Below, in pieces: positions 30,815 to 38,895 of a DNA stretch of 64,000 nucleotides; within the stretch, counting starts at the first letter, position 1, and every line of letters starts with the position of its first letter. A program made the translations under genes and the position numbers. The DNA is taken from contig NZ_OZ242344.1 in NCBI RefSeq assembly GCF_965208485.1, positions 4,402,001-4,466,000 on the forward strand. The letters are read 5' to 3'. The notes below the pieces were generated by a model. The model saw only the letters and a program-made list of their open reading frames with translations, ran no database searches and was not told where the DNA came from. This DNA comes from Poriferisodalis sp965208485. GTDB lineage: Bacteria > Actinomycetota > Acidimicrobiia > Acidimicrobiales > Poriferisodalaceae.

Positions 30815-30909
30815 ATGCCCGCTGCATGGCAGCGGCGCTGGGTCTTATGCCCGCTGCATGGCAGCGGCGCTGGGTCTTATGCCCGCTGCATGGCAGCGGC
30901 GCTGAGCCG
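30815..30909. repeat. 32-bp tandem repeat, three copies
   Basis: The unit begins ATGCCCGCTGCATGGCAGCG and is repeated at 30815, 30847 and 30879. Each holds the hairpin CGCTGC-ATG-GCAGCG. On the minus strand the unit encodes the last residues and stop of the amidohydrolase, so the gene end has been copied twice past its stop. It lies between convergent genes and may act as a two-way terminator. Confidence 0.85.
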
Positions 30910-32370
30910 ATGCGCCGCGAGTCGTTCGTCGAGGGCGGGATGGACGATGCGGCCGTCGGTCACGATGGGCTGGCCGGCCACGATGGTCTCGCGGGCGGAC
31001 AGCGGGCCGCAGCGCAGCCAGGCTTCGATCGGGTCGGACAGTGCGCCGGCGAAAGCCGGCCCGTCCAACTGCCACACCACCAGGTCGCCGCACGCACCGG
31101 GAGTCAGCTCTCCGATCTCGCCCTCCCGGCCTAAGCACCCTGCACTGCCTCGGGTCGCCGCATCCAGGACATCGCGGGCGGAGAAGTACACGGTGCTGTC
31201 TTGTTCGGGGCCGTCTCGGTTGGCGTCAGCGGCAGGGCGACCGCTGTCCAGGCCTTTCTCGACGCTCAGGTTGCGCTGGCCGTCGCGCAGCCGCCCGACC
31301 AGCAGCGCGTTGCGCGCTTCGGTCCACATAGATGCCGAATCGGTGCTGGACGAGCCGTCCACGCCGAGGCCCACCGGCACACCGGCAGCTCGCAGCTCGC
31401 GCACCGGCGCGAGACCCACGCCGAGCAGCAGGTTCGAGCTCGGGCAGTGCGCCACGCCAGTGCCCCATCTGCCCAGACGAGCGATCTCGGAAGGGTTGGG
31501 CTGCACCCCGTGCGCGATCCACGAACGACTTGTGCCCCACCCGCAGTGCTCGAAATACTCCACCGGCCGCATGCCGAACATCTCGACGCAGAAGCCGTCC
31601 TCGCCCGGGTCCTCGCACAGGTGGGTGTGCAGCCGCACATCGAGGCGTTCGGCCATCTCGGCTGTTGCTGTCATCAGATCCGTCGAGACCGAGAACGGCG
31701 AGCACGGCGCAAGCGCGATGCGGACCATCGCGTCCGGCGAACGGTCATGGTGGGTCGCGACCAGCCGCTCCGAGTCCTCCAGGATCTCCTCGCGCGTCTG
31801 GCAGGCCTCATCGGGCGGCAACCCGCCGCCGGACTGGCCCAGCGACATCGAGCCCCGGGTGGGGTGGAAGCGCATGCCCAGTTCGGTCGCCGCTCTGATC
31901 TCCGCAGCGATCAGGTCCCCGGCGCCACGGGGATGCACATAGAGGTGGTCGGTGCTGGTGGTACAGCCTCCCAGGGCAAGCTCGGCCAGACCGACCCATG
32001 CCGACAAGTACGCGCCTTGTTCGTCGAGGCGCGCCCACAGCGGGTAGAGCGTGGTGAGCCAGTCGAACAGGCCGCCCCGCAGCGCCGGAGCGTAGGAGCG
32101 GGTGAGGTTCTGGTACATGTGGTGATGGGTATTGATGAGTCCAGGCGTCACCAAGCAGCCGCGCGCATCGATGCGGAGCGTTGCGGGCGGAGGCGCCTCG
32201 GATGATCCGCCCACTGCGCTGATCATCCCATCGGTGATCGCGACCCAGCCGTCGGCGATCTCGCGACGCTGTGAGTCGCATGTGGCCAGCAGGTCTGCGC
32301 TGTGCACGAGCAGATCCGCTGGCGCGGGGTTCTGTGCAACGCCCTCTGGTCGGTCGCCGGTGTCGCTCAT
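30877..32370 (-). CDS. amidohydrolase, 8-oxoguanine deaminase-like
   Basis: Cytosolic metal-dependent deaminase of the COG0402 family. The 497-aa product has TPGLINTHHHMYQNLTR (metal ligands near residues 82-84), HTHLCED, VAHCPSSNLLLGVG and LGVDGSSSTDS. This pattern is close to 8-oxoguanine deaminase and related s-triazine hydrolases, so substrate is an inference. It is convergent with the MraY-like gene and divergent from pyrG. Its last codons lie in a tandem repeat. Confidence 0.8.
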   Translation of the reverse strand: MSDTGDRPEGVAQNPAPADLLVHSADLLATCDSQRREIADGWVAITDGMISAVGGSSEAPPPATLRIDARGCLVTPGLINTHHHMYQNLTRSYAPALRGGLFDWLTTLYPLWARLDEQGAYLSAWVGLAELALGGCTTSTDHLYVHPRGAGDLIAAEIRAATELGMRFHPTRGSMSLGQSGGGLPPDEACQTREEILEDSERLVATHHDRSPDAMVRIALAPCSPFSVSTDLMTATAEMAERLDVRLHTHLCEDPGEDGFCVEMFGMRPVEYFEHCGWGTSRSWIAHGVQPNPSEIARLGRWGTGVAHCPSSNLLLGVGLAPVRELRAAGVPVGLGVDGSSSTDSASMWTEARNALLVGRLRDGQRNLSVEKGLDSGRPAADANRDGPEQDSTVYFSARDVLDAATRGSAGCLGREGEIGELTPGACGDLVVWQLDGPAFAGALSDPIEAWLRCGPLSARETIVAGQPIVTDGRIVHPALDERLAAHRLSAAAMQRA

Positions 32371-32380
32371 GGCCTCCCGC

Positions 32381-32413
32381 CTGCATCAGCCAGCCCTGCA
32401 TCAGCCAGCCCTG
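32381..32413. repeat. 15-bp direct repeat, two copies
   Basis: CTGCATCAGCCAGCC occurs twice head to tail just upstream of the amidohydrolase start, in the region shared with the pyrG promoter. Confidence 0.6.
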
Positions 32414-32467
32414 TCCGAAGCGACGGTAGCTTGAGAACACATGCGGGAGAGCCAGCGAGGAAGGAAC

Positions 32468-32581
32468 ATGTCTCGGCCCGGCGTTTTTGTCGACGAACCT
32501 CTTGCTCTCCGATCTCGTTCCCCGTCCTCGTCGGAGACGGGTTCACGCGCTGCCAGGCCACAGGCCCAGCCGCGTGGCTAA
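32468..32581 (+). CDS. possible pyrG leader peptide
   Basis: A 37-codon frame starts at ATG 32468 behind an excellent Shine-Dalgarno (GAGGAAGGAAC) and ends at TAA 32579-32581, overlapping the pyrG GTG (32574) in another frame. A TAGCTT box lies about 40 nt upstream. No similarity is recognised. Overlap with the downstream start suggests translational coupling or attenuation of pyrG. Confidence 0.4.
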   Translation: MSRPGVFVDEPLALRSRSPSSSETGSRAARPQAQPRG

Positions 32582-34253
32582 GCACATTTTCGTCACCGGC
32601 GGAGTAGCCAGCTCCCTTGGCAAAGGACTCACCGCAGCGTCCCTCGGGCGCCTGCTCGTGGCGCGGGGCCTGCGGGTCACGATGCAGAAGCTGGACCCGT
32701 ACATCAACGTCGACCCCGGCACGCTCAACCCCTACGAGCACGGCGAGGTGTTCGTCACCGACGACGGCGGCGAGACCGACCTCGATCTCGGCCACTACGA
32801 GCGGTTCATCGACGTGTCGCTGACCCGCGACTCGAACGCCACGACCGGATCGATCTACCAGAAAGTGCTCGCGGACGAGCGTCGCGGCGAGTATCTCGGC
32901 CGGACCGTGCAGGTCATCCCGCACATCACCGACGAGATCAAAGAACGCATCCGCAAGCTGGCGACCAGCGACGTGGACGTGGTCATCACCGAGGTCGGCG
33001 GCACTGTCGGCGACATCGAGATCCTGCCGTTCCTCGAGGCAATCCGCCAGATGCGTCTCGAGGTCGGCCGGCAGAACATCTGCTACGTGCATGTCACGCT
33101 GGTGCCCTTCATCGGCCCGTCGGGCGAGCAGAAGACCAAGCCCACCCAGCACTCGGTCACCGAGCTGCGCAGCCGCGGGGTGCAGCCCGATGCCATCGTG
33201 CTGCGCAGTGAAGGACCCATCGAGGATGGCCTCCGCAACAAGATCTCCAATCTGAGCGACGTCGAGCTGGCCGGGGTCGTGAACGCACCGGATTCGTCGA
33301 TCCTGTACGAGATACCGATGGTGCTGCGATCCGAAGGACTCGACAGCTTCCTCTTGAGCATCTTGGGCTTGGACGACGTCGAGCCGGACCTCGCCGAATG
33401 GGAGGCGATGCTCGCACGCATCAATGCGCCGCAGGCGAAGGTGCGCATCGGCATCATCGGCAAGTACGTCACGCTGCCTGACGCCTACCTCTCGGTCGTC
33501 GAGGCGCTGCGCCACGCCGCCTCTTACCACGGCGTCGAAGTCGACATCGAGTGGATCCGCTCCGAGGAAATCGAGGGCTTGCTCGCCGCTGGGCGGCTGC
33601 GGCACCTCGACGGCATGGTGATCCCCGGTGGGTTCGGCTCACGCGGCATCGAAGGCAAGATCGCCGCGGCCGCCTACTCCCGCCAGAACGACATTCCCTG
33701 CCTCGGCCTGTGTCTGGGCCTGCAGGTCATGGTCGTCGAGTTCTGCCGCAACGAACTCGGCCTGCTGGGCGCCAACTCGACCGAGTTCGACCCCAACACG
33801 CTGCACCCGGTCATCGACCTCATGCACGCCCAGCGCGGCATCTCCGACAAGGGCGGCACGATGCGGCTCGGCGCCTACGTTGCGAGGCTGGCGCCTCGCA
33901 GCCGGGTCGCCGCGATGTACGGCGACACACTGGTCAACGAACGGCATCGCCACCGCTACGAGGTCAACAGCACCTACCGCGAGCGCATGGCAGAGGCCGG
34001 CTTGCAGTGCAGCGGGCTCTCGCCCGACGGTCGCCTGGCGGAGTTCATCGAGCTGGACGGTCACTCGTTCTGGGTGGGCACCCAGGCGCACCCCGAGTTC
34101 AAGAGTCGCCCCAACCGGCCGGCACCGCTGTTCTGCGGCCTAGTGGGCGCTGCGCTCGCCCGGGCAGAGGGACGCAACCCGCAACTGCTGCCTGCAACTC
34201 CTGCCGCGGGAGCGCTCGGCACCGAACCGCCAGGCATTCGTCCGCCGGACTGA
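32574..34253 (+). CDS. pyrG: CTP synthase
   Basis: Aminates UTP to CTP with glutamine. The 559-aa product has the synthetase domain (KHIFVTGGVASSLGKG at the start, LDPYINVDPGTLNP) and a C-terminal class I amidotransferase domain with the nucleophile in CLGLCLGLQ near residue 380 and GGFGSRG before it. GTG 32574 gives the universal N-terminus. A short frame with a strong ribosome site overlaps the start. It is followed after 2 nt by xerD. Confidence 0.96.
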   Translation: MAKHIFVTGGVASSLGKGLTAASLGRLLVARGLRVTMQKLDPYINVDPGTLNPYEHGEVFVTDDGGETDLDLGHYERFIDVSLTRDSNATTGSIYQKVLADERRGEYLGRTVQVIPHITDEIKERIRKLATSDVDVVITEVGGTVGDIEILPFLEAIRQMRLEVGRQNICYVHVTLVPFIGPSGEQKTKPTQHSVTELRSRGVQPDAIVLRSEGPIEDGLRNKISNLSDVELAGVVNAPDSSILYEIPMVLRSEGLDSFLLSILGLDDVEPDLAEWEAMLARINAPQAKVRIGIIGKYVTLPDAYLSVVEALRHAASYHGVEVDIEWIRSEEIEGLLAAGRLRHLDGMVIPGGFGSRGIEGKIAAAAYSRQNDIPCLGLCLGLQVMVVEFCRNELGLLGANSTEFDPNTLHPVIDLMHAQRGISDKGGTMRLGAYVARLAPRSRVAAMYGDTLVNERHRHRYEVNSTYRERMAEAGLQCSGLSPDGRLAEFIELDGHSFWVGTQAHPEFKSRPNRPAPLFCGLVGAALARAEGRNPQLLPATPAAGALGTEPPGIRPPD

Positions 34254-34255
34254 CC

Positions 34256-35182
34256 GTGGCCGCTGGACTGGCCGTAGAGGCAGAGGACTACTTGGGCTGG
34301 CTGTCGAACGAACGCGGCCGGGCGGCGCGCACGGTGGCGTCCTACCGGGCCGACCTCAAAGCGTTCTCGGCGTGGCTGACCGAACGGAACGCCGATCTGC
34401 TGGCCGCCGGTTCAGGCGATATCGCCGCCTACCTCTCGCACCTACGCGACGAGCTGCAGCGCGCCCCCTCAACGGTCGCGCGCACAGCGGTGAGCCTGCG
34501 CGGCCTGTACCGGTTTCTCGTCGCAGAGGACTTCGCGTCGTCGGATCCCGCGGGAGCCCTGGATGTGCCGCGCACGCCGGCCGGGCTGCCACGCGCGCTG
34601 CGCCAGGACCAGGTTGCCGATCTGCTGGCCTCCCCGGTCGGGGACGATCCGCTGGCGCGACGGGACCGAGCGATGCTGGAGGTGCTCTACGGCATGGGGC
34701 TGCGTGCCAGCGAACTGGTGGCGCTGTCGCTGGGCGACGTGGACCTCGACGAGCGGCTGATGAGGGTGTGGGGCAAGGGAGGCAAGGAGCGGGTCGTGCC
34801 GGTGGGCCGGCACGCTGCATTCGCCGTAGGGGAGTGGCTGAGCGGCGCCGGACGGGGCGCCATCGAGCCTGTCAAGTGGCGATCCCGCGATGATGCGGCG
34901 GCGCTGTTCCTGAATGCCCGGGGTCGCCGGATCACCCGCCAGGGGGTGTGGCTGATCGTGCGGCGCCACGGCGAGCGGGTCGGTCTCGGACCGGACCAGC
35001 TCACGACCCATGTGCTGCGGCATTCTTGTGCGACTCACATGCTCGACGGCGGGGCAGACATTCGCAGCGTGCAGGAGATGCTGGGTCATGCGTCGATCTC
35101 CAGCACCCAGCGCTACACGGCGGTTTCGCAGGAACGCCTGACCGAGGTCTACCGCCAAGCCCACCCCCGCGCCCGCTACTAG
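34256..35182 (+). CDS. xerD: site-specific tyrosine recombinase XerD
   Basis: Resolves chromosome dimers at dif with XerC. The 308-aa product has the SAM-like N-terminal domain (1-100) and the catalytic residues in GLRASELVAL (Arg), HVLRHSCATHML (His, Arg) and LGHASISSTQRYT (His, Tyr). pyrG-xerD adjacency is conserved in actinobacteria. The accessory zone begins directly after its stop. Confidence 0.93.
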   Translation: MAAGLAVEAEDYLGWLSNERGRAARTVASYRADLKAFSAWLTERNADLLAAGSGDIAAYLSHLRDELQRAPSTVARTAVSLRGLYRFLVAEDFASSDPAGALDVPRTPAGLPRALRQDQVADLLASPVGDDPLARRDRAMLEVLYGMGLRASELVALSLGDVDLDERLMRVWGKGGKERVVPVGRHAAFAVGEWLSGAGRGAIEPVKWRSRDDAAALFLNARGRRITRQGVWLIVRRHGERVGLGPDQLTTHVLRHSCATHMLDGGADIRSVQEMLGHASISSTQRYTAVSQERLTEVYRQAHPRARY

Positions 35183-35226
35183 CAGGGCGCCGAAAAAGCC
35201 GGTCTTGGGCAGTTGCCGAATATGAA

Positions 35227-35871
35227 CATGATCCGGCAAAGATGCGCGCTCCGCTCACCTCGCTCGGACGAAGCGAAGCGACCGCAGCATCGGTCAAGAC
35301 GCTGATCGACGACACCGCCAGTGCCGGCGGCGCCACGAGCCGCGAAACCGTCCGGCGCCATATCGCACGGCTCGTCGAGGCATTTGTCATCGAGCCGCTC
35401 GCGGCATGGGCAACGCATCTGCGCAGCAAGGCGACGCTGCGCGTCAAGCCCAAGCGCTGCTTCGCCGACCCGTCGCTGGCAGCCGCAGCAATCGGCGCCA
35501 CCCCTCACGGTCTGTACGACAATCTCGAAACGCTCGGCTTGCTGTTCGAGTCGCTCGCGATCCGCGATCCGCGATCTGCGCGTCTACGCGCAGGCCTGCA
35601 GAGCCGAGATCCGCTACTGCCAGGACAGCGCCGGCCACGAAGTCGACGCAATCATCACCCGTGGACATCGAGACTGGGCGGCGGCGGAGATCAAGCTCGG
35701 AGGCCCGGTGCTCATCAAGAGGGCCGTCAAGTCGCTGCGTTGGCTGCGCGACAACGTCGACACCAAGCGCCTCGGCGCCCCCGACGACTCATGGTGATCA
35801 CCGCGTCGGGACACGCATATGAGACCACCGACGGCATCGCCATCGTCCCCCTCGATCAACTGGCGCCCTGA
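35227..35871 (+). pseudogene. truncated, frameshifted copy of a DUF4143 ATPase
   Basis: Matches 37442-38081, the C-terminal half of the intact ATPase at 36795-38081, at high identity. The P-loop half is missing. A 7-nt duplication (GATCCGC) near 35563-35577 shifts the frame, and loss of one C near 35780 shifts it back. The final residues GIAVPLDQLAP-like end are the same as in the intact copy. It is followed by hicA-hicB as in the intact module. Confidence 0.85.
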
Positions 35872-35896
35872 CAACTCAGCGTCCGAGGTACCCGTC

Positions 35897-35918
35897 CAGA
35901 AAATCGGTTGACGCGAGG
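35897..35918 (+). promoter_or_regulatory. conserved leader before hicA, copy 1
   Basis: AGAAAATCGGTTGACGCGAG is identical here and at 38106-38127, although flanking bases differ. TTGACG in it could be a -35 box for hicAB. Confidence 0.45.
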
Positions 35919-35944
35919 AACCTGCTGCAGTGGTGTTGCGGCGC

Positions 35945-36151
35945 ATGACCGACCAGGAGTTCCTGCGCAGACTTCGCCGCTACGCGCGCAGACACGGCAT
36001 GAGGGTCGAGTACCTGCCCGACCGCGGCAAGGGCAGTCATGCGCAGATTCGACTGGGCCATCGTACGACTACCGTGCGGCGTGGGGAACTCGGACCGGGT
36101 TTGCTGCGCACGATGCTGCGGGATCTCGACATCGACAAGAGGGAGTTCTGA
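35945..36151 (+). CDS. hicA: HicA-type toxin, copy 1
   Basis: Double-stranded RNA-binding-fold mRNA interferase in known HicAB systems. The 68-aa product from ATG 35945 has the catalytic histidine in GKGSH (His32). An in-frame GTG 15 nt earlier is also possible. The antitoxin gene begins 6 nt after the stop. A near copy is at 38154-38360. Confidence 0.85.
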   Translation: MTDQEFLRRLRRYARRHGMRVEYLPDRGKGSHAQIRLGHRTTTVRRGELGPGLLRTMLRDLDIDKREF

Positions 36152-36156
36152 AGCCG

Positions 36157-36684
36157 ATGCGTTACGTGTATCCCTGCATCATCGAACGCGACGAAGAGGA
36201 AGCTGCTGCAACGGGACGGACCTGCTACCTCGCTGTCTTTCCGGACGTCCACGCGGCACATACGGGTGGCTGGTCGGTGCAGGAAGTGAACGACAACTTG
36301 CGGGACTGTCTCGAAACGGCGCTGAGCTTCTGCATCGACAGCAACGAACCGCTGCCGGAGCCCAGCGAGCCCGAACCGGGCCAGCTGCTCGTGGCGGTGT
36401 CGCCGCCGGTCGCCGCGCAGTTCGCCCTTCATGACGCCATGCTCGCTGCGAACGTCACTGCTGCGGAGATGGCCCGCCGCATCGGCATGCGCCCCTCCCA
36501 CGCTCGCCGCATCACCGATATCTTCAAGCCCGCCAAGCCCGACCAGATCGAACGAGCACTCGCCGCCGTGGGCCTCCAGATGGTCAGCGAGGCCTCCCCG
36601 CTCGACCAGTGGGCACCAACCCCCGATCCTGCCCCGGCCCTCGAGTCAACCCACACCGCTCGAAAGAGCGGGCCGGCTCATTGA
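36157..36684 (+). CDS. hicB: HicB-type antitoxin, copy 1
   Basis: The N-terminal part has the HicB fold (YLAVFPDVHAAHTGGWSVQEVNDNLRD split over residues 25-55), and the C-terminal part has a helix-turn-helix (MARRIGMRPSHARRITDIF) that probably binds its own promoter. It is 175 aa. It pairs with the HicA just upstream. A close paralogue lies at 38364-38852 and a decayed one at 41001-41351. Confidence 0.88.
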   Translation: MRYVYPCIIERDEEEAAATGRTCYLAVFPDVHAAHTGGWSVQEVNDNLRDCLETALSFCIDSNEPLPEPSEPEPGQLLVAVSPPVAAQFALHDAMLAANVTAAEMARRIGMRPSHARRITDIFKPAKPDQIERALAAVGLQMVSEASPLDQWAPTPDPAPALESTHTARKSGPAH

Positions 36685-36693
36685 TCGAAATGG

Positions 36694-36715
36694 ACCGCTG
36701 TCGGGCAGCGGTTTC
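36694..36715 (+). terminator. terminator after hicB copy 1
   Basis: ACCGCTG and CAGCGGT form a 7-bp stem with a short loop and are followed by TTTC. Confidence 0.5.
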
Positions 36716-36741
36716 AAGTTGCACAGTGCTGAACTTGTTTT

Positions 36742-36787
36742 TTGCATAGTGTATTTCATGTTTTCTGCACTATGCAAGTGCTATATT
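36742..36787 (+). promoter_or_regulatory. palindromic operator and -10 box of the ATPase module
   Basis: TTGCATAGTG (36742-36751) and CACTATGCAA (36768-36777) are a perfect inverted repeat with a 16-nt AT-rich spacer. TATATT (36782-36787) lies exactly 7 nt before ATG 36795. The patch is strikingly AT-rich for this genome. An operator bound by the HicB helix-turn-helix or another repressor is inferred. Confidence 0.6.
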
Positions 36788-36794
36788 TTGCTCG

Positions 36795-38081
36795 ATGGAG
36801 CTAAGTTTGCTGGCGCCGGCGGGCTATTTGCCCCGCGTGGTCGACGCTCAGATGGAACGGCTGCTTCAGGTCGCGCCAGCGGTGGTCGTAGAGGGCGCGA
36901 GAGCGTGCGGCAAGACGTGGACAGGCCGGCGCTTCGCGGCCAGCGAGGTTCGCTTCGACGAGCTCGACTCCACCCGGCTGCAGCTGGCCATCGAGCCGCG
37001 GTCCTTCCTGGAGGGGGCCACGCCGAGGCTGCTCGACGAGTGGCACCTCGCGTCGGGCTTGTGGAACGCGATGCGCCACGCGTGCGACGACCGTGCTCTG
37101 CGGGGGCAGTTCATCCTGACCGGCTCGGTCAAGCCCACCCACGAGCTGACCGATCACAGCGGTGCCGGGCGAGTCGCCCGCTTGCGGATGCGCCCGATGT
37201 CGCTGTTCGAGTCCGGAGACTCGACAGGCGCCATATCGCTGCGAGGGCTCCTCGACGGCGAGCCGTGCGCCGCTGACACTGGCCGCGCGGGCGCTTCCGG
37301 CATCGGCCGAGCGGCTGACCTCGTCTGCCGCGGCGGTCTGCCCGACCTCATCGAGCTCAGCCCACTGGACGCGCTCGACCGCCTGCGCGACTACCTCGAC
37401 GACATCGCACGCATCGACCTCGCCACCGGCGGCCCGCCGGCGCATGATCCGGCAAAGATGCGCGCCCTGCTCACCTCGCTGGGACGAAACGAGGCGACCG
37501 CAGCATCGGTCAAGACGCTGATCGACGACACCGCCGGTGCCGGCGGCGCCACGAGCCGCGAAACCGTCCGGCGCCATACCGCGCGGCTCATCGAGGCGTT
37601 CGTCATCGAGCCGCTCGCAGCGTGGGCGACGCATCTGCGCAGCAAGGCGACGCTGCGAGTCAAGCCCAAGCGCTACTTCGTCGACCCGTCTTTGGCGGCC
37701 GCGGCGATCGGCGCCACCCCGCACGGTCTGCACGGCGATCTCGAAACGCTCGGCTTGCTGTTCGAGTCGCTCGCGATCCGCGATCTGCGCGTCTACGCGC
37801 AGGCCTGCAGAGCCGAGGTCCGCTACTGCCAGGACAGCGCCGGCCACGAGATCGACGCCGTCATCACCCGTGGCCACCGAGACTGGGCGGCGGCGGAGAT
37901 CAAGCTCGGAGGCCCGGTGCTCATTGAGCGGGCTGTCACGTCGCTGCGCTGGCTGCGCGACCACGTCGACACCGAGCGCGTCGGCGCCCCCCGACGGCTC
38001 ATCGTGATCACCGCGTCGGGACACGCATACGAGACCACCGACGGCATCGCCATCGTCCCCCTCGATCAACTCGCACCCTGA
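36795..38081 (+). CDS. AAA-family ATPase with DUF4143 domain
   Basis: ATP-binding protein of unknown role, often found in accessory DNA. The 428-aa product has a P-loop in EGARACGKTW (about residues 33-41), the LLDEWH Walker-B-like motif near residue 77, the FILTGSVKP sensor, and the C-terminal DUF4143 region (about 215-410). It precedes hicA-hicB and probably belongs to the same module. The start is fixed by the TATATT box 7 nt upstream. A broken copy lies at 35227-35871. Confidence 0.88.
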   Translation: MELSLLAPAGYLPRVVDAQMERLLQVAPAVVVEGARACGKTWTGRRFAASEVRFDELDSTRLQLAIEPRSFLEGATPRLLDEWHLASGLWNAMRHACDDRALRGQFILTGSVKPTHELTDHSGAGRVARLRMRPMSLFESGDSTGAISLRGLLDGEPCAADTGRAGASGIGRAADLVCRGGLPDLIELSPLDALDRLRDYLDDIARIDLATGGPPAHDPAKMRALLTSLGRNEATAASVKTLIDDTAGAGGATSRETVRRHTARLIEAFVIEPLAAWATHLRSKATLRVKPKRYFVDPSLAAAAIGATPHGLHGDLETLGLLFESLAIRDLRVYAQACRAEVRYCQDSAGHEIDAVITRGHRDWAAAEIKLGGPVLIERAVTSLRWLRDHVDTERVGAPRRLIVITASGHAYETTDGIAIVPLDQLAP

Positions 38082-38105
38082 CAGCCCGCATCCCAAGTGC
38101 CCGTT

Positions 38106-38127
38106 CAGAAAATCGGTTGACGCGAGG
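38106..38127 (+). promoter_or_regulatory. conserved leader before hicA, copy 2
   Basis: Second copy of AGAAAATCGGTTGACGCGAG between the ATPase and hicA. Confidence 0.45.
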
Positions 38128-38153
38128 TCGCTGCGGAAGTGGTCTTGCCGCGC

Positions 38154-38360
38154 ATGACCGACCGGGAGTTCCTGCGCAGACTGCGCCGCTACGCTCGCAA
38201 TCGTGGCTTGGCGGTCGATTATCGGCCCGAACTCGGCAAGGGCAGCCACGCCGAAGTGCGGTTGGGAGAGCGACGGACCTACTTGCCGAGAGGCGAGATG
38301 AAGCCGGGGACGCTCCGCAGCGTTCTGCGTGACCTCGGAATTGACAAGCGGGAGTTCTGA
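38154..38360 (+). CDS. hicA: HicA-type toxin, copy 2
   Basis: 68-aa paralogue of the 35945 gene with GKGSH (His32) intact and the same C-terminal DIDKREF-like end (GIDKREF). It differs at about a third of positions, mostly in the middle, so the two pairs may not cross-neutralise (inference). Antitoxin starts 4 nt after the stop. Confidence 0.85.
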   Translation: MTDREFLRRLRRYARNRGLAVDYRPELGKGSHAEVRLGERRTYLPRGEMKPGTLRSVLRDLGIDKREF

Positions 38361-38363
38361 GCG

Positions 38364-38852
38364 ATGAAGTACGAGTATCCGTGCACGATCTGGCTTGACG
38401 AAGAGCACCTGCGCGACACAGGGCGCGAGGGCTACAACGCGACGTTTCCCGATGTACACGGCGCGCACACCTGCGGCGACACTGTGCAGGAAACACACGG
38501 CCGATTGCGGGATTGCCTCGAGACCGCGCTGAGCGGCTGCCTGCACGACGGTGAGCCGCTACCGACACCGAGTGAACCCGAACCGGGTCAGGTGCTCGTG
38601 GCGGTGTCGCCGCCGGTCGCCGCGCAGTTCGCCCTCCATGACGCCATGCTCGCTGCGAACGTCACTGCTGCGGAGATGGCCCGCCGCATCGGCATGCGCC
38701 CCTCCCATGCCCGTCGCCTCACCGACATCTTCAAGCCCGCCAAACCCGACCGGATCGAACGAGCACTCGCCGCTGTCGGCATCCAGATGGTCACCGAAGC
38801 CTCCCCGCTCGAACAGTGGGCACCAACCCCCGATCCTGCCCCGGCCGTCTAG
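38364..38852 (+). CDS. hicB: HicB-type antitoxin, copy 2
   Basis: 162-aa paralogue of the 36157 gene. The first 75 residues, which contact the toxin, have diverged; the helix-turn-helix half (from SEPEPGQ onward) is almost identical. That contrast suggests recent duplication or gene conversion of the DNA-binding half. It ends 44 nt before the convergent LLM gene. Confidence 0.88.
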   Translation: MKYEYPCTIWLDEEHLRDTGREGYNATFPDVHGAHTCGDTVQETHGRLRDCLETALSGCLHDGEPLPTPSEPEPGQVLVAVSPPVAAQFALHDAMLAANVTAAEMARRIGMRPSHARRLTDIFKPAKPDRIERALAAVGIQMVTEASPLEQWAPTPDPAPAV

Positions 38853-38895
38853 GCGGCAGCGCCCGAAGCGGCAGGCATGTGGCCCGCGCAGTCGT

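Noticed and set aside
32487..32574. upstream TTG start of pyrG
   Set aside because: CTP synthase proteins begin at KHIFVTGG, which fits GTG 32574; the extra 29 residues are Arg-rich and unlike the family.
36801..38546. 581-codon open frame on the minus strand
   Set aside because: Opposite to the ATPase, hicA and hicB; antisense shadow without family features.
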